Shown here piece by piece: positions 22,014 to 33,197 of a stretch of DNA of 64,000 nucleotides. The stretch is taken from positions 1 to 64,000 of the forward strand of contig NZ_JAGIYQ010000015.1 in assembly GCF_017814275.1 (NCBI RefSeq), in the 5' to 3' direction. Every line of letters starts with the position of its first letter. Positions within the stretch are counted from its first letter, which is position 1. A program made the position numbers and the translations under genes. The DNA is from Gottfriedia endophytica (GTDB lineage Bacteria; Bacillota; Bacilli; Bacillales; Bacillaceae_G). The notes below the pieces were generated by a model. That model saw nothing but the letters and a program-made list of their open reading frames with translations. It was not told the DNA's origin and did not search any database.

Positions 22014-22057
22014 CGAAAAGCGGAAGCGCCTTGGTTATCTCCGACAGACATTAGAGC
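22014..22057. repeat. Covarying palindromic repeat, copy 3 (5' half only)
   Basis: GAAAAGCGGAAGCGCCTTGG then ATCTCCGAC and ATTAGAGC match the first 44 nt of the unit; the right half is missing. Truncated copy. Confidence 0.75.
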
Positions 22058-22082
22058 ATAACACTAACGAGTCCTTTTTCCA

Positions 22083-22112
22083 CCAAAACAAAAGCTCACG
22101 AGTACTGTGAGC
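22083..22112 (-). terminator. Terminator of the hprK-yvoF operon
   Basis: Minus strand: GCTCAC and GTGAGC with a 7-nt loop, followed by TTTTGTTTT, about 50 bp after the yvoF stop. Confidence 0.75.
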
Positions 22113-22162
22113 CTGACATAATTCTATTCTTCAAATGAACAACATTCATTCCTCTAAAATAA

Positions 22163-22672
22163 TTACGAATCTCTCTTTGTAGTTTCTTGTTGTGGTAGGG
22201 AGATGACTGTCATCGGATTTCCACCGACAAATGCGCCAGCAGGAACATCCCGGTGAACCAAAGTTGCAGCTGAAACTTTTGCGCCGTCTCCAATGCTTAC
22301 ACCTGGTAGAATTGTCGTATTTGCGCCAATCAGCACATTGTTTCCTAATTTCACTTCTCCTAAACGGTACTCATCAATTAAATATTCATGAGTTAAAATG
22401 GTTGTATTATACCCTATAATCGTATTCTCTCCGATTGAGATTAATTCAGGAAACAGAAGATCTGGAGTCACTTTAAAAGCAAAAGCAGTGTAATCTCCTA
22501 TCTTCATCCCCAAAATTTTCCGATATAACCATAGTTTCCACTGAAAAAAAGGGACATATCTAGCGAGCTCAATGACTACAACATTTCGTAACGCCTTCCA
22601 AAACGATATCGTATGGTAGAGCTGCCAAAGAGAATTTGATCCTTCTACATGAAACCGTTTTGTTTTTCTCAC
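22163..22672 (-). CDS. yvoF: Left-handed beta-helix acyltransferase YvoF
   Basis: A 169-aa protein of the hexapeptide-repeat (LbH) O-acetyltransferase group: repeats [54 protein letters not shown], then the typical end [14 protein letters not shown]. An N-terminal part of about 60 residues is helical. It overlaps ppaX by 4 bp (ATGA). In B. subtilis yvoF follows ppaX in the hprK operon. The acceptor substrate is unknown. Confidence 0.9.
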   Translation of the reverse strand: MRKTKRFHVEGSNSLWQLYHTISFWKALRNVVVIELARYVPFFQWKLWLYRKILGMKIGDYTAFAFKVTPDLLFPELISIGENTIIGYNTTILTHEYLIDEYRLGEVKLGNNVLIGANTTILPGVSIGDGAKVSAATLVHRDVPAGAFVGGNPMTVISLPQQETTKRDS

Positions 22673-23316
22673 AATTCCTTCAATCCTACTATCGGTAATA
22701 AATCACTCATTGTTTCCAACATATAATCAGGATTAAACTTAGCGAGGAAATCTCTACCTTTTACTGTCCAAGCAACACCTGCCGTTTTTGTTCCAGCATT
22801 TTTACCACCTTCAATATCATGGTGATTATCACCAACCATCAAAGTTTCTTCGGGTGTTGAATGCAATTGTTTTAAAGCAAGTAGTAGAGGTTCTGGATGA
22901 GGTTTTGCATTTTGTACATCATCAATTGTAACGACTACATCAAAAAAGGAAGTTAATCTTCCAAATTCAATCCCCATATTTACTACATTCCTTGCTTTTG
23001 TTGTTACAATCCCAAGCTTGAATCCTGCTTTTTTCAAAGTTTCGACCGTTTCATAAACAGTTTCAAATTCTTCTACAAATTCATCATGATGAGCAATATT
23101 AAACTTTCGATATTCTTCAATTAATTCATTGATCCGCTCTATATCTACTGTTGAAAAAGATTCAGATAGAGGTGGACCCATAAACGGAAGAATATCCTCT
23201 CTTTTATATTTTTCAGGATAAAATTTATTTAAGGTGTGTAAAAAAGATTCAATAATTAATTCATTTGTATTAATTAATGTTCCATCTAAATCAAAAAGAA
23301 CTGTTGTGATTTTCAT
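22669..23316 (-). CDS. ppaX: Pyrophosphatase PpaX (HAD family)
   Basis: PpaX hydrolyses the pyrophosphate released when HPrK dephosphorylates HPr-Ser-P. The 215-aa HAD protein has motif [13 protein letters not shown] with the nucleophilic Asp, motif [11 protein letters not shown], the motif III Lys in NAKPHPEPL and motif [18 protein letters not shown]. The ATG at 23316 is 9 nt after AAAGG; an ATG two codons upstream is closer to the site and possible. It shares an operon with hprK, its functional partner. Confidence 0.95.
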   Translation of the reverse strand: MKITTVLFDLDGTLINTNELIIESFLHTLNKFYPEKYKREDILPFMGPPLSESFSTVDIERINELIEEYRKFNIAHHDEFVEEFETVYETVETLKKAGFKLGIVTTKARNVVNMGIEFGRLTSFFDVVVTIDDVQNAKPHPEPLLLALKQLHSTPEETLMVGDNHHDIEGGKNAGTKTAGVAWTVKGRDFLAKFNPDYMLETMSDLLPIVGLKEL

Positions 23317-23340
23317 ATTCATTTTCCTTTCGATCTAATC

Positions 23341-24285
23341 TTACTTTACATCAAAACTAGACGTACTTTCTACCTTCTTACTGCCTATTTTACCCAAGAC
23401 TCTAGATACAATAACCGTTACAATAAATGCTACGAAAAAACGTATTAAAAATAAATACAAGACAGGAATACCTAAAGGAATAAAAAGAAGTGTATCTTCA
23501 ACTACTGCGTGACAAGCAACTAAAAACAAAAAGACTAAATACAAATCTTTTTTTGATACACCATCTTCCTTTACCGCTTGAATCATCACTCCAGCACCAA
23601 ATGCTAATCCAAAAAACAAACCAGCAGCTAGAGTAACACCTGCCTTGGCTTCTACTCCAAGTAACTTTGTAAACGGCGAGAGAACCTTCGTTACATAGTC
23701 CATAAAGCCGTAATCTTTTGCATATTGAATAACAATCATTAAAGGGAAAACGATCTTCACTAGTTGTAAGATCCCTTTTAACGATGTCAAAATTGCACTA
23801 CCAATTAAACCCCAAATGCTTTGATAAGAAGCTACTTCAACATGAATGCCATGATGAACAATCTCATTTCCACCTGTCCATAAATGAGAAATCAAAAAAG
23901 CAGATAAGATTGCAAAACCAATACGTACAAATAAAACGAATGACGCACGCACACCAACTGCAGTTGCAACACTTGTTTCGATAAATAGATTATGAGAAAA
24001 ACTAAGCATTACAGCTAAAATCAAAGCTTCTTTTGTAGTTAAATCCATTGGCAGCATGGCACCTAAAGCGGCATATAAATTTAAAACGTTACCTAACACT
24101 AGAGGTAACGCCGCATCACCTTGTAAGCCAATGCCTTTCATGAGTGGTTCGAACAAATTGACAATCCACTGCATAACAACTGTATCTTTTAAAAGTGTTA
24201 AAACAAGCGAAATAGGAAAAATAATTTTCCCTAATCGCCATGATGTTTGTAAACCAACACGTAACCCACCTAATAAAGAGTTCAA
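23341..24285 (-). CDS. yvoD: Nucleoside recognition (Gate) domain membrane protein YvoD
   Basis: A 314-aa integral membrane protein with about 8-9 hydrophobic segments and two Gate-type halves: VLGNVLNLYAALGAMLP with LSFSHNLFIETSVA, then GLFFGLAFGAGVMIQ with LVACHAVVEDTLLF. These paired motifs define the nucleoside recognition family (SpmA/SpmB, YvoD). The TTG start at 24285 follows GGGAG with 7 nt spacing. It lies between lgt and ppaX in the hprK operon, as in B. subtilis. Substrate unknown. Confidence 0.92.
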   Translation of the reverse strand: MNSLLGGLRVGLQTSWRLGKIIFPISLVLTLLKDTVVMQWIVNLFEPLMKGIGLQGDAALPLVLGNVLNLYAALGAMLPMDLTTKEALILAVMLSFSHNLFIETSVATAVGVRASFVLFVRIGFAILSAFLISHLWTGGNEIVHHGIHVEVASYQSIWGLIGSAILTSLKGILQLVKIVFPLMIVIQYAKDYGFMDYVTKVLSPFTKLLGVEAKAGVTLAAGLFFGLAFGAGVMIQAVKEDGVSKKDLYLVFLFLVACHAVVEDTLLFIPLGIPVLYLFLIRFFVAFIVTVIVSRVLGKIGSKKVESTSSFDVK

Positions 24286-24346
24286 AGTGATGCTCCCACC
24301 CTTTCAACCTGTATATCTAATCCCTTAAGCCTTATCCCTTATGCCT

Positions 24347-25159
24347 TTATGCATCTAAATACCTTTTATTTGATAAACCCGTTACTCTACGATAAATCAA
24401 AATGATAATTGAAGCCATAATGATAAGAATTGAAATAAACTGAGCCATTCGAATCGTAGAAGTTAGCATCAAACTATCTGTACGTAGACCTTCAATAAAG
24501 TATCTTCCAATCGAATACCAGATTAAATACGTCAAAAATAATTCCCCACGACGTATATTCACTTTGCGTAAACTTAATAACACAATGATCCCTAATAAAC
24601 TCCACATCGATTCATATAAAAAAGTTGGGTGGTGATATGCACCATTTATATACATTTGATTAATAATCCAATTTGGTAAATGTAAACTTTCTAAAAAAGA
24701 ACGGCTAACTACTCCACCATAAGCCTCTTGATTCATGAAATTACCCCAGCGACCAAGCATTTGCCCAACTAAAATACTTGGTGCTACAATATCTGCAAGT
24801 TTCCAGAATGATAATCCTTTTTTCCTAGCGTAGATAATTCCTGTAATTGTTCCTCCAATTAACCCACCATGAATGGCTAATCCACCATGCCAGATTTTAG
24901 GAATTTCACTCGGATACTTTGTATAGAAGTCTAAATTAAACAACACATAATAGATTCGTGCGCAAATAATCCCAATAGGCACTGCATAAAGAATTAAATC
25001 CATGAATATTTCTTCACGAATCCCAAGACGTTTTCCTTCACGTACTGCCATCCATAATCCAATTATAACGCCCATACCAATTAGTACCCCATACCATTTA
25101 ATTGATATTGGACCTAATTGTAAAAAAACCTTACTCAAAGGATGAATTGTACTTTCCAT
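24347..25159 (-). CDS. lgt: Phosphatidylglycerol-prolipoprotein diacylglyceryl transferase
   Basis: Adds diacylglycerol to the lipobox Cys of prolipoproteins, the first step of lipoprotein maturation; the window has several such substrates. The 270-aa protein has seven membrane segments, the [13 protein letters not shown] region and the Lgt signature [13 protein letters not shown] (about residues 136-148), and Arg in [14 protein letters not shown] follows GAGGAGATCAGATT. It lies 28 bp after hprK. Confidence 0.97.
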   Translation of the reverse strand: MESTIHPLSKVFLQLGPISIKWYGVLIGMGVIIGLWMAVREGKRLGIREEIFMDLILYAVPIGIICARIYYVLFNLDFYTKYPSEIPKIWHGGLAIHGGLIGGTITGIIYARKKGLSFWKLADIVAPSILVGQMLGRWGNFMNQEAYGGVVSRSFLESLHLPNWIINQMYINGAYHHPTFLYESMWSLLGIIVLLSLRKVNIRRGELFLTYLIWYSIGRYFIEGLRTDSLMLTSTIRMAQFISILIIMASIIILIYRRVTGLSNKRYLDA

Positions 25160-25187
25160 AATCTGATCTCCTCGCTCATTTCAAAGA

Positions 25188-26123
25188 TTAATCTAGCTGA
25201 TTATTTCCACCTTGAATGACTTTTTCTAAGCGGTCTGCAAATTGTTGAGCAGCATTCATGCCCATTCGTTTTAATCGGAAATTCATTGCTGCTACTTCAA
25301 TAATGACGGCTAAGTTTCTACCTGGACGAACAGGTAAAGTAATTTTTGTAATATGTGAATCGAGAATTTTTAATTTTTCTTCATCTAGACCCACGCGATC
25401 ATATACCTTACCTGCTTCCCAAATTTCAAGGTCAATGTTCAACGTTATATGCTTATATGTTCTGACTGCGCCTGCGCCAAATAATGTCATTACATTTATT
25501 ATTCCAAGCCCACGTATTTCAAGTAAATGCTCGATTAATTCTGGAGATGATCCAATTAATGTATCCTCATCTGTTTGTCTAATTTCGACAGAATCATCCG
25601 CTACTAAACGATGACCTCTTTTTACAAGTTCAAGTGCTGTCTCACTTTTCCCTACTCCACTTTTACCTGTAATTAATACTCCCACTCCATAAACATCTAC
25701 AAGCACACCGTGAAGAGCAGTTGTAGGGGCTAGCTTTTCTTCTAAATAGTTCGTTAATCTACTATAAATTCTAGTCGTTTTATGAGATGAGTGCAAAATA
25801 GGTACATTGGCAGCTTCACCAGCCTCAATCAATTCTTTTGGCACTTCAAGCCCTCTTGTCACAATAATGCATGGCGTTTCTTCCATACATAGCTTTTGCA
25901 TACGCTCTTTTTTCTCATCATCTTCTAGGCTTTCAAAAAACGATAATTCTGTTTTACCTAAAAGCTGTACTCGATCACTAGGATAATATGTAAAAAAGCC
26001 TGCAACTTCAATTCCTGGTCTAGATAAATCAGGTGTTTGAATTGCTCTTGTTAATCCCTCGGCTCCACTTATAACTTCAAAGTTAAAGTGTTTCACTAAA
26101 TCTTTAGTCCTTACCTTTCCCAT
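25188..26123 (-). CDS. hprK: HPr kinase/phosphorylase
   Basis: Phosphorylates HPr and Crh on Ser46 in response to fructose 1,6-bisphosphate and ATP, and reverses the reaction with phosphate. The 311-aa protein has the catalytic His139 ([13 protein letters not shown]), Walker A at residues 153-160 (GKSGVGKS), and the HPrK signature [19 protein letters not shown]. It leads the hprK-lgt-yvoD-ppaX-yvoF operon; ATG follows TAGGAGGTCAGTA. With crh and the cre box at rpoN, the window holds much of the catabolite control circuit. Confidence 0.98.
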   Translation of the reverse strand: MGKVRTKDLVKHFNFEVISGAEGLTRAIQTPDLSRPGIEVAGFFTYYPSDRVQLLGKTELSFFESLEDDEKKERMQKLCMEETPCIIVTRGLEVPKELIEAGEAANVPILHSSHKTTRIYSRLTNYLEEKLAPTTALHGVLVDVYGVGVLITGKSGVGKSETALELVKRGHRLVADDSVEIRQTDEDTLIGSSPELIEHLLEIRGLGIINVMTLFGAGAVRTYKHITLNIDLEIWEAGKVYDRVGLDEEKLKILDSHITKITLPVRPGRNLAVIIEVAAMNFRLKRMGMNAAQQFADRLEKVIQGGNNQLD

Positions 26124-26387
26124 TACTGACCTCCTATTTATGTATGAAATCTTTCATCATTGTATCACTTTTTAACAGTGGATAAAAATACAGTATAACC
26201 TTAGAAATTATTAATAAAAAAACCATTATTAAACTTAAAAATTATTTATCTTTCCAATTGTCCATATGAAAATATGAACAGGTAGTTAACGAATGATAGT
26301 TCCATTTCACTGAGTTTTCTAATGTTTAAAAGAAGACAATATACCCTATGAAATAACAAGCTTCTACAATAAACTAAAGGTGAAAAA

Positions 26388-26402
26388 ATGAATTTGAGGT
26401 GA
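26388..26402 (+). other. Possible four-codon leader ORF
   Basis: ATG AAT TTG AGG TGA follows AAAGGTGAAAAA and its stop lies in the Shine-Dalgarno region (GAGGTGA) of the next gene. It could couple translation to the downstream start, but may be chance. The 284-bp gap between hprK and this gene shows no other clear element. Confidence 0.3.
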
Positions 26403-26407
26403 GAAAG

Positions 26408-27520
26408 ATGAAAAAATTGCTATCTGTTTTACTGATTACTTCTTTACTTTTTTCTGTAACACTTTCATTCACACGCACTAAAAATGCATCTGCTGCAGAA
26501 ACTACCGTTCAACAAATCTCTCAAGGTGTAACGAACACAATTGTAGGAAATCAACTTCAAACAACAGTTGACACTACTCAATTAGTAGATGGCGTCAAAA
26601 ACTTTAATACTGTTAGTGTAGCAGTATACAATGATGAGCCTCTCATAGCTACAAATGGTATCAGTGATTTTATCAAGGACGGCATAACATACGACAAACC
26701 AATTACTACTGACATAACACCTTCTGATGTAAAACATGACGTATACGCTCTAACAATTTTTTATTCAGTGGACAAAACTCCACTAGCCTATCATCTAGAA
26801 AAACTTCAATTTGACCCTTCAAGTGCAACACAACCAAGCAATCCAGTTACAACACCAGGTACTAACAATGATTACAAAGAAATTCGTTTTATGATGAAAG
26901 ATGAAGATATAAAAGTTGGACAAACAAAAGAATTTAAGGTATACGGTATTAAAGATAATGATAAAAAAGAAGATATTACGAAACAAGCAACCGTAAAGTC
27001 TTCTAACGAAAATGTTTTAGCAATCGATGGTAATAAATTAATCGCAAAATCAGCAGACAAAGCTGTCATCACGGCGACGTTTGGCGATCTTGTTACGAGT
27101 TTAAGAATAAACGTTAAAAAGAATGAACAAGTACTTCATAAACTAATAATTACTCCAGAAAAAGTTAAATTAAATCAAGGCGATAGCGTAAAAATAAAGG
27201 TTATTGCAATTTACAAAGGTGATAAAAATCAAGATGTAACCAAAGATGTTAAATGGACTATTCTTGATGACCAGTTAGTTACAATTAAAGATGGAGTCAT
27301 TACTGCAAATACTAAGAGTGGTTCTACAAAAGCTATAGCTACATTTAATGACAAACAGGTCAAAATAGAAATATCTGTTTCTACGAAAAAGAAACACGAA
27401 GAGAAAGACGATGAGAAACACGACGGAAATCATAACGATAAACATGACGGAAATCATGACGATAAACACTCAAAAGAAGATAGATCTGCAAAAGATAAAG
27501 ATAAAAAGAAACACGAATAA
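26408..27520 (+). CDS. Secreted Big_2-domain protein with His/Asp/Lys-rich tail
   Basis: A 370-aa exported protein. A signal peptide (KKLLSVLLITSLLFSVTLSF, cleavage near ASAAE) precedes a unique domain of about 120 residues, a PSNPVTTPGT linker, and two Big_2 (bacterial Ig-like) domains: EIRFMMKDEDIKVGQTKEF... KSADKAVITATFG, and LHKLIITPEKVKLNQGDSVK... KAIATFNDKQVKI. The last 40 residues are highly charged, with two copies of KHDGNHxDKHDGNH-type sequence. The tail could bind the cell wall or metal ions; this is inference. The ATG at 26408 follows GAGGTGAGAAAG; a GTG at 26399 lies within that site. Not recognised as a named protein. Confidence 0.82.
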   Translation: MKKLLSVLLITSLLFSVTLSFTRTKNASAAETTVQQISQGVTNTIVGNQLQTTVDTTQLVDGVKNFNTVSVAVYNDEPLIATNGISDFIKDGITYDKPITTDITPSDVKHDVYALTIFYSVDKTPLAYHLEKLQFDPSSATQPSNPVTTPGTNNDYKEIRFMMKDEDIKVGQTKEFKVYGIKDNDKKEDITKQATVKSSNENVLAIDGNKLIAKSADKAVITATFGDLVTSLRINVKKNEQVLHKLIITPEKVKLNQGDSVKIKVIAIYKGDKNQDVTKDVKWTILDDQLVTIKDGVITANTKSGSTKAIATFNDKQVKIEISVSTKKKHEEKDDEKHDGNHNDKHDGNHDDKHSKEDRSAKDKDKKKHE

Positions 27521-27532
27521 AAATATTGAAAG

Positions 27533-27560
27533 AAAAAGCTACCGAACCTGGTAGCTTTTT
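27533..27560. terminator. Bidirectional terminator
   Basis: AAAAAGCTACC and GGTAGCTTTTT form an 11-bp stem with a 6-nt loop. It serves the Big_2 gene on the plus strand and the yvlC-yvlD pair on the minus strand. Confidence 0.9.
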
Positions 27561-27570
27561 AACTTACTTA

Positions 27571-27942
27571 TTATTTTTCCTTTTTATTTTTAAAAAATGG
27601 GTCCACTAAAAAGTGGTGAAGTAACATACTAAATATACTAATTAAAAATGCTGCGATAATTGCAGTACCGAAACCATTAACTTCAAGTGAAGATCCTAGA
27701 AGATAATCTGTCATTTCTAATGTTATCGCATTAACGATAAACAGAAACAGTCCTAGGGATAGAATTGTAAATGGTAAAGTAATAAAAATTAAAAATGGGC
27801 GTACAATGGTATTTAAGATAGAAAGAACTAACGCCGCAATAATTGCTGTTTTTACATTTGCAACATAAAAATCTGGCTTTAGAAAACCAGCCACTACGAT
27901 AAAAACTAAACTATTGATAGCTAAAGAAATAAGCCATCTCAT
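27571..27942 (-). CDS. yvlD: Phage holin family 4-like membrane protein YvlD
   Basis: A 123-aa membrane protein with four hydrophobic segments (LAINSLVFIVVAGFL, AIIAALVLSILNTIV, FTILSLGLFLFIVNAIT, FGTAIIAAFLISIFSMLL) and the family word NTIVRPFLIFITLPFT. In B. subtilis yvlD is part of the SigW-controlled yvlABCD envelope stress operon; here only yvlC and yvlD are present. It overlaps the PspC gene by 4 bp. Despite the name, a holin function is not shown. Confidence 0.9.
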   Translation of the reverse strand: MRWLISLAINSLVFIVVAGFLKPDFYVANVKTAIIAALVLSILNTIVRPFLIFITLPFTILSLGLFLFIVNAITLEMTDYLLGSSLEVNGFGTAIIAAFLISIFSMLLHHFLVDPFFKNKKEK

Positions 27943-28139
27943 AATATATCCACATCACTTTCCTTTGGAACAACGAAAATCCACACTAAATAGACAAGAA
28001 ACAATGATCCAAAACCAATTATAAATAAAATAACAAATAATAATCGAATTAACGTACTATCCATATTAAAATATTTTCCTAAACCACCACAAACTCCTGC
28101 AATCATAGAGTCTTTGGATGAACGGTACAACTTTCTCAT
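27939..28139 (-). CDS. yvlC: PspC-domain membrane protein (YvlC)
   Basis: A 66-aa protein with a classic PspC domain: RSSKDSMIAGVCGGLGKYF, then a membrane span (LLFVILFIIGFGSLFLVYLVWIFVV region). PspC proteins sense or counter membrane stress with PspA-like partners. The ATG at 28139 follows AGAAAGGAGAACCAA; an upstream ATG has no such site. Coupled to yvlD by a 4-bp overlap. No SigW promoter was identified. Confidence 0.92.
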   Translation of the reverse strand: MRKLYRSSKDSMIAGVCGGLGKYFNMDSTLIRLLFVILFIIGFGSLFLVYLVWIFVVPKESDVDIL

Positions 28140-28264
28140 TTGGTTCTCCTTTCTACTCTTATTAAACAATAAATAATTTTCTTTTAATCTTTTTATTATA
28201 GTATATGTCAACATAAAGAAAAAGAATGTCCAAAAAGCGGAACAATTCTTTTTCAGATTTATTA

Positions 28265-31132
28265 TTATTGCTCTAATAAAGCCATTCTTTTTTCCATTCT
28301 TGCTTTATCTCGGTCAAGCACTACTTTTAAATATTTACCTGTATGAGATTCACTTACCTCACACAGATTTTCTGGAGTTCCAGTTGCAAGGATTGTGCCA
28401 CCTTTATCTCCACCTTCAGGACCAAGATCGATTAAATAATCAGCTGTTTTGATCACATCTAAATTATGCTCGATTACAAGAACAGTATCACCATTCTCAA
28501 CTAAACGCTGTAGAACAATAAGTAATCTAGAAATATCATCAACGTGTAAGCCTGTTGTAGGTTCGTCTAAAATATATAAAGTTCTTCCACTTGAACGACG
28601 GTGCAACTCAGATGCAAGCTTTACACGCTGTGCCTCTCCACCAGAAAGTGTTGTAGCTGGTTGACCTAATGTAATATAACCTAATCCTACATCATAGATT
28701 GTTTGAAGCTTACGTTTGATCTTTGGAATATTTTCAAAAAAGACTACTGCATCTTCTACTGTCATATCTAATACTTCAGATATATTTTTATCTTTGTATC
28801 TTACTTCTAACGTTTCACGATTGTAACGTTTACCATGACATACTTCACAAGGCACATAGACATCTGGTAAAAAGTGCATTTCGATTTTGATAATGCCATC
28901 TCCACGACACGCTTCACATCTTCCGCCTTTTACATTAAAGCTAAAGCGACCTTTTTTGTAACCTCGAACCTTTGATTCATTCGTTGCAGCGAATACATCA
29001 CGAATATCATCAAATACGCCCGTATAGGTTGCTGGATTCGAACGAGGTGTTCGCCCAATTGGAGATTGATCAATATCAATTACCTTTTCAAGATGTTCAA
29101 TCCCTTTAATATCACGATGTTCACCTGGACGAACCTTAGATCTATTTAATTGTTGTGCAAGTGATTTGTATAAGATTTCATTAATTAATGTACTCTTTCC
29201 TGATCCCGATACACCTGTCACTGCAACAAATGTCCCTAACGGAAAAGAAACTGATACATTTTTGAGATTGTTTTCTTTTGCACCAACAATCTTAATTTCT
29301 CGTCCATCACCTTTTCGTCTTTCTAATGGAATTGGAATAAACTTTTCTCCTGATAAATACTTACCAGTTAATGACTTAGAATCATTCATTACTTCTTCCG
29401 GTGTACCTTGTGAAATAATCTGTCCTCCGTGAATTCCAGCACCAGGTCCAATATCAATTAAATAATCCGCAGCTAACATTGTATCTTCATCATGTTCAAC
29501 AACAATTAACGTATTCCCTAAATTACGCATGTCTTGAAGCGTTGAAATCAGTCTGTCATTATCACGTTGATGAAGTCCAATGGACGGCTCATCTAATATA
29601 TAAAGTACGCCCATTAATCGAGAACCGATTTGCGTTGCAAGACGAATTCGTTGTGCTTCTCCACCCGATAAAGTGCCCGCAGAACGATTTAGTGTTAAAT
29701 AATCTAATCCTACATTAATTAAGAAACCGATTCTCTCCTTAATCTCACGAAGAATTAAATTCGCAATTTTTTGTTGTTTTGGAGTTAGTGTAAGTGTATC
29801 AAAGAAAGTAAATGCTTCTTCTACACTCATTTTTGTTACTTCACCAACATGAAGATCTCCGATAAATACTGCTAAAGCTTCTTTTTTAAGACGATGACCT
29901 TTACATGTTGGACAGTTTTGCTGTGCCATGTATTTTTCCATTTGTTCACGAATATAATCTGAGGCTGTTTCTTTGTATCGACGTTCTACATTGTGGACAA
30001 CGCCTTCAAACTCAATCATTGCTTCACGAACCTGGCCTTGCTCATTTTCATATTTAAAATAAATTTGTTCTCCATCACTACCGTATAAAATCTTATCCAT
30101 TTGATGTTTCGGGATATCCTTCACTGGTATATCCATATCGACACCATAATGTTTACATACACTTTCTAGTAACTGTGGGTAGTACATTGAACTAATTGAT
30201 TCCCATGGTGCAATCGCATTTTCCTTTAACGTCAATTCATCATTCGGAATGACAAGGTTTAAATCGACCTCTAGTTTTGAACCTAATCCATCACAGGATG
30301 GGCAAGCTCCAAATGGACTATTGAATGAAAACATACGTGGCTCTAATTCACCGATTGAAAAACCACAATGTGGACAAGAATGATGTTCACTGAAGAGTAA
30401 CTCTTCCTCTCCCATAACATCAATAATCACTCGACCTTCAGCAAGCTTTAATGCTGTTTCTAATGAATCGGCTAAACGAGATGCAATACCATCTTTAATA
30501 ACAATTCGGTCAATAACGACTTCGATCGAATGTTTTTTATTTTTTTCAAGCTCAATTTCATCCGATATATCAAAAAGTTCTCCGTCAATTCGAACACGAA
30601 CAAACCCTTGCTTCTTAACTTCTTCTAGTACTTTAACGTGAGTACCTTTTCGTCCAGATACAACTGGTGCAAGCACTTGAATTTTAGTTCTTTCTGGATA
30701 CTCAAGGACACGGTCGACCATTTGTTCAACAGTCTGTGATGTAATTTCAATATGATGAATTGGACAAATTGGCGTTCCAATACGAGCGTATAATAGACGT
30801 AAGTAATCGTATACTTCAGTGACAGTCCCTACTGTCGAACGCGGGTTACGACTTGTTGTTTTTTGATCAATTGAAATAGCTGGAGAAAGCCCTTCAATTG
30901 AATCAACATCCGGTTTATCCATTTGTCCTAAAAATTGTCGTGCATATGCAGAAAGAGATTCAACGTAGCGACGTTGTCCTTCCGCATAAATTGTGTCAAA
31001 AGCTAATGATGATTTTCCAGATCCTGATAAGCCTGTTACAACAACTAGCTGGTTACGAGGGATAGTTACATCAATATTTTTTAAGTTATGTGCTCTAGCA
31101 CCTTTAATGACGATTTCATTCATATTTTTCAA
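28265..31132 (-). CDS. uvrA: Excinuclease ABC subunit A
   Basis: Damage-recognition ATPase of nucleotide excision repair. The 955-aa protein has two ABC cassettes, each split by insertions: Walker [10 protein letters not shown] near the N-terminus and GVSGSGKST in the second half, signature [18 protein letters not shown], and zinc motifs CPHCGFSIG...CPSCDG and CEACRGDG...CEVCHG. The start is uncertain: TTG at 31132 is 8 nt after AGAGGGG; GTG at 31141 overlaps that site; ATG at 31123 is too far away. It follows uvrB by a few bases. Confidence 0.97.
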   Translation of the reverse strand: MKNMNEIVIKGARAHNLKNIDVTIPRNQLVVVTGLSGSGKSSLAFDTIYAEGQRRYVESLSAYARQFLGQMDKPDVDSIEGLSPAISIDQKTTSRNPRSTVGTVTEVYDYLRLLYARIGTPICPIHHIEITSQTVEQMVDRVLEYPERTKIQVLAPVVSGRKGTHVKVLEEVKKQGFVRVRIDGELFDISDEIELEKNKKHSIEVVIDRIVIKDGIASRLADSLETALKLAEGRVIIDVMGEEELLFSEHHSCPHCGFSIGELEPRMFSFNSPFGACPSCDGLGSKLEVDLNLVIPNDELTLKENAIAPWESISSMYYPQLLESVCKHYGVDMDIPVKDIPKHQMDKILYGSDGEQIYFKYENEQGQVREAMIEFEGVVHNVERRYKETASDYIREQMEKYMAQQNCPTCKGHRLKKEALAVFIGDLHVGEVTKMSVEEAFTFFDTLTLTPKQQKIANLILREIKERIGFLINVGLDYLTLNRSAGTLSGGEAQRIRLATQIGSRLMGVLYILDEPSIGLHQRDNDRLISTLQDMRNLGNTLIVVEHDEDTMLAADYLIDIGPGAGIHGGQIISQGTPEEVMNDSKSLTGKYLSGEKFIPIPLERRKGDGREIKIVGAKENNLKNVSVSFPLGTFVAVTGVSGSGKSTLINEILYKSLAQQLNRSKVRPGEHRDIKGIEHLEKVIDIDQSPIGRTPRSNPATYTGVFDDIRDVFAATNESKVRGYKKGRFSFNVKGGRCEACRGDGIIKIEMHFLPDVYVPCEVCHGKRYNRETLEVRYKDKNISEVLDMTVEDAVVFFENIPKIKRKLQTIYDVGLGYITLGQPATTLSGGEAQRVKLASELHRRSSGRTLYILDEPTTGLHVDDISRLLIVLQRLVENGDTVLVIEHNLDVIKTADYLIDLGPEGGDKGGTILATGTPENLCEVSESHTGKYLKVVLDRDKARMEKRMALLEQ

Positions 31133-31137
31133 TAGGT

Positions 31138-33126
31138 TCACCCCTCTACCTTCAATTCCAAAATCATGTCACGAAGTTCTGCTGCGCGTTCAAAGTCTAA
31201 CGCTTTCGCAGCATCCTTCATTTCCATCTCTATCGATTGAATAAAATTGAAGCGTTCTTTTTTGTTCATCTTTTTGTATCTAGAATGAATACTAGATTCA
31301 TACACTTCTTGTTCCTCTGCTGCAGATGTTGCACGAATGACATCACGTACAGCTTTAACAATCGTTTGAGGCGTAATGCCATGCTTCTTATTGTATGTCT
31401 CTTGAATTTCACGACGTCTTTTCGTTTCTCGGATAGCAAGTTCCATTGAGTTCGTTATTTTATCTGCATACATAATAACACGACCATTCGCATTACGTGC
31501 AGCACGACCAATTGTTTGGATAAGTGATCGTTCAGAGCGTAAAAATCCCTCTTTATCAGCATCTAAAATAGTAACTAGTGAAACTTCTGGAATATCTAAT
31601 CCCTCACGTAGTAGGTTAATTCCGATTAGTACATCATATTTTCCAAGACGTAGGTCTCTTATGATTTCAATCCGCTCTAACGTTTTAATTTCTGAATGTA
31701 AATAATTCACTTTTATCCCAATTTCTTTTAGATAATCAGTTAGATCTTCAGACATTTTTTTCGTTAATGTTGTAATCAATATCCGTTCATTCTTAGCAAT
31801 GTTTTTTTGAATCTCTTCAATTAAATCATCAATTTGACCTTCACTCGGTCTAACTTCAATCGTAGGATCTAACAGACCTGTTGGACGAATAATTTGTTCA
31901 ACTGCTTTCGGACAAAGGTCAAGCTCATATGGTCCTGGCGTTGCCGAAACAAAGACCATTTGATGTACTTTGTCTTCAAATTCATTAAAGGTAAGAGGAC
32001 GATTATCTAATGCAGATGGCAAACGAAAGCCATGGTCCACAAGCACTTGCTTTCTTGCTTGGTCACCATTATACATCGCTCTAATTTGTGGGATTGTTAC
32101 ATGTGATTCATCTATCACAATTAAAAAGTCATCTGGAAAATAATCTAACAATGTATATGGTGTTGATCCTGCAGGACGTAACGTCAAATGACGTGAATAG
32201 TTCTCAATTCCTGAGCAAAATCCCATTTCAGCCATCATTTCAAGATCGTACCTTGTGCGTTGCTCTAACCTTTGTGCTTCAAGAAGTTTTCCATTGTCAC
32301 GCATAACTTTTAATCGTTCTTCAAGCTCTGCTTCAATATTTTTAATCGCAATCTTCATTTTTTCTTCACGCGTAACGAAGTGAGATCTTGGGAAAATAGC
32401 GACATGCTCACGTTCACCAATAATTTCTCCTGTTAATGCATCAACCTCACGTATTCGTTCAAGCTCATCCCCAAAGAATTCGACTCGAATACAATGTTCA
32501 TCTCGTGAAGCTGGAAAAATTTCCACTACATCTCCACGAACTCGGAATGTACCACGCTGAAAATCTATATCGTTTCGTGCATATTGAATATCTACTAATT
32601 TATGCAATAATTCATCTCGACCAATTTCCATCCCAACACGTAATGAACAAACAAGCTCACGGTATTCTTCTGGCGAACCGAGACCATATATACACGACAC
32701 ACTCGCAACGATAATGACATCGTTTCGTTCAAATAAAGAAGATGTTGCTGAGTGTCGTAGTTTATCTATTTCATCATTAATCTGTGCATCTTTTTCAATA
32801 AAAGTATCCGTTTGGGGAACATACGCTTCTGGTTGGTAATAGTCATAGTAGCTTACAAAATATTCGACAGCGTTATTTGGAAAGAATTCCTTTAGCTCAC
32901 TGTATAACTGTCCAGCAAGTGTTTTATTATGTGCAAAAACGAGCGTTGGTTTTGTAACCTCTTTAATCACATTCGAAATTGTAAATGTCTTACCAGTACC
33001 CGTTGCACCTAATAAAACCTGATGTTTCTTTCCATTATCAATACCTTCAACTAACTCTTTAATTGCACTTGGTTGGTCACCTTGTGGTGAGTATTTAGAC
33101 ACCACTTCAAACTTTTGCTCCAGCAT
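31138..33126 (-). CDS. uvrB: Excinuclease ABC subunit B
   Basis: DNA-loading helicase of excision repair. The 662-aa protein has Walker [10 protein letters not shown] (about residues 39-47), the beta-hairpin [16 protein letters not shown]-like DESHV, helicase motif [11 protein letters not shown], and a C-terminal UVR domain ([13 protein letters not shown]) that binds UvrC. The ATG follows ATGGAGGCATGGG. A LexA-type box lies 72 bp upstream. It forms an operon with uvrA. Confidence 0.98.
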   Translation of the reverse strand: MLEQKFEVVSKYSPQGDQPSAIKELVEGIDNGKKHQVLLGATGTGKTFTISNVIKEVTKPTLVFAHNKTLAGQLYSELKEFFPNNAVEYFVSYYDYYQPEAYVPQTDTFIEKDAQINDEIDKLRHSATSSLFERNDVIIVASVSCIYGLGSPEEYRELVCSLRVGMEIGRDELLHKLVDIQYARNDIDFQRGTFRVRGDVVEIFPASRDEHCIRVEFFGDELERIREVDALTGEIIGEREHVAIFPRSHFVTREEKMKIAIKNIEAELEERLKVMRDNGKLLEAQRLEQRTRYDLEMMAEMGFCSGIENYSRHLTLRPAGSTPYTLLDYFPDDFLIVIDESHVTIPQIRAMYNGDQARKQVLVDHGFRLPSALDNRPLTFNEFEDKVHQMVFVSATPGPYELDLCPKAVEQIIRPTGLLDPTIEVRPSEGQIDDLIEEIQKNIAKNERILITTLTKKMSEDLTDYLKEIGIKVNYLHSEIKTLERIEIIRDLRLGKYDVLIGINLLREGLDIPEVSLVTILDADKEGFLRSERSLIQTIGRAARNANGRVIMYADKITNSMELAIRETKRRREIQETYNKKHGITPQTIVKAVRDVIRATSAAEEQEVYESSIHSRYKKMNKKERFNFIQSIEMEMKDAAKALDFERAAELRDMILELKVEG

Positions 33127-33197
33127 CCCATGCCTCCATTTCCACTTCGTTCCTTTTTATCTATTTTACCACAAAATTTAAGAAAACAATCAAAAAC

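Noticed and set aside
21799-22110. Open frame of 103 codons on the plus strand
   Set aside because: It consists of translated copies of the palindromic repeat (two copies of the same phrase) and has no ribosome site; it is a by-product of the repeat.
27571-27942. YvlD as a phage holin or prophage remnant
   Set aside because: It belongs to the chromosomal yvlCD pair; no lysin or phage gene is present.
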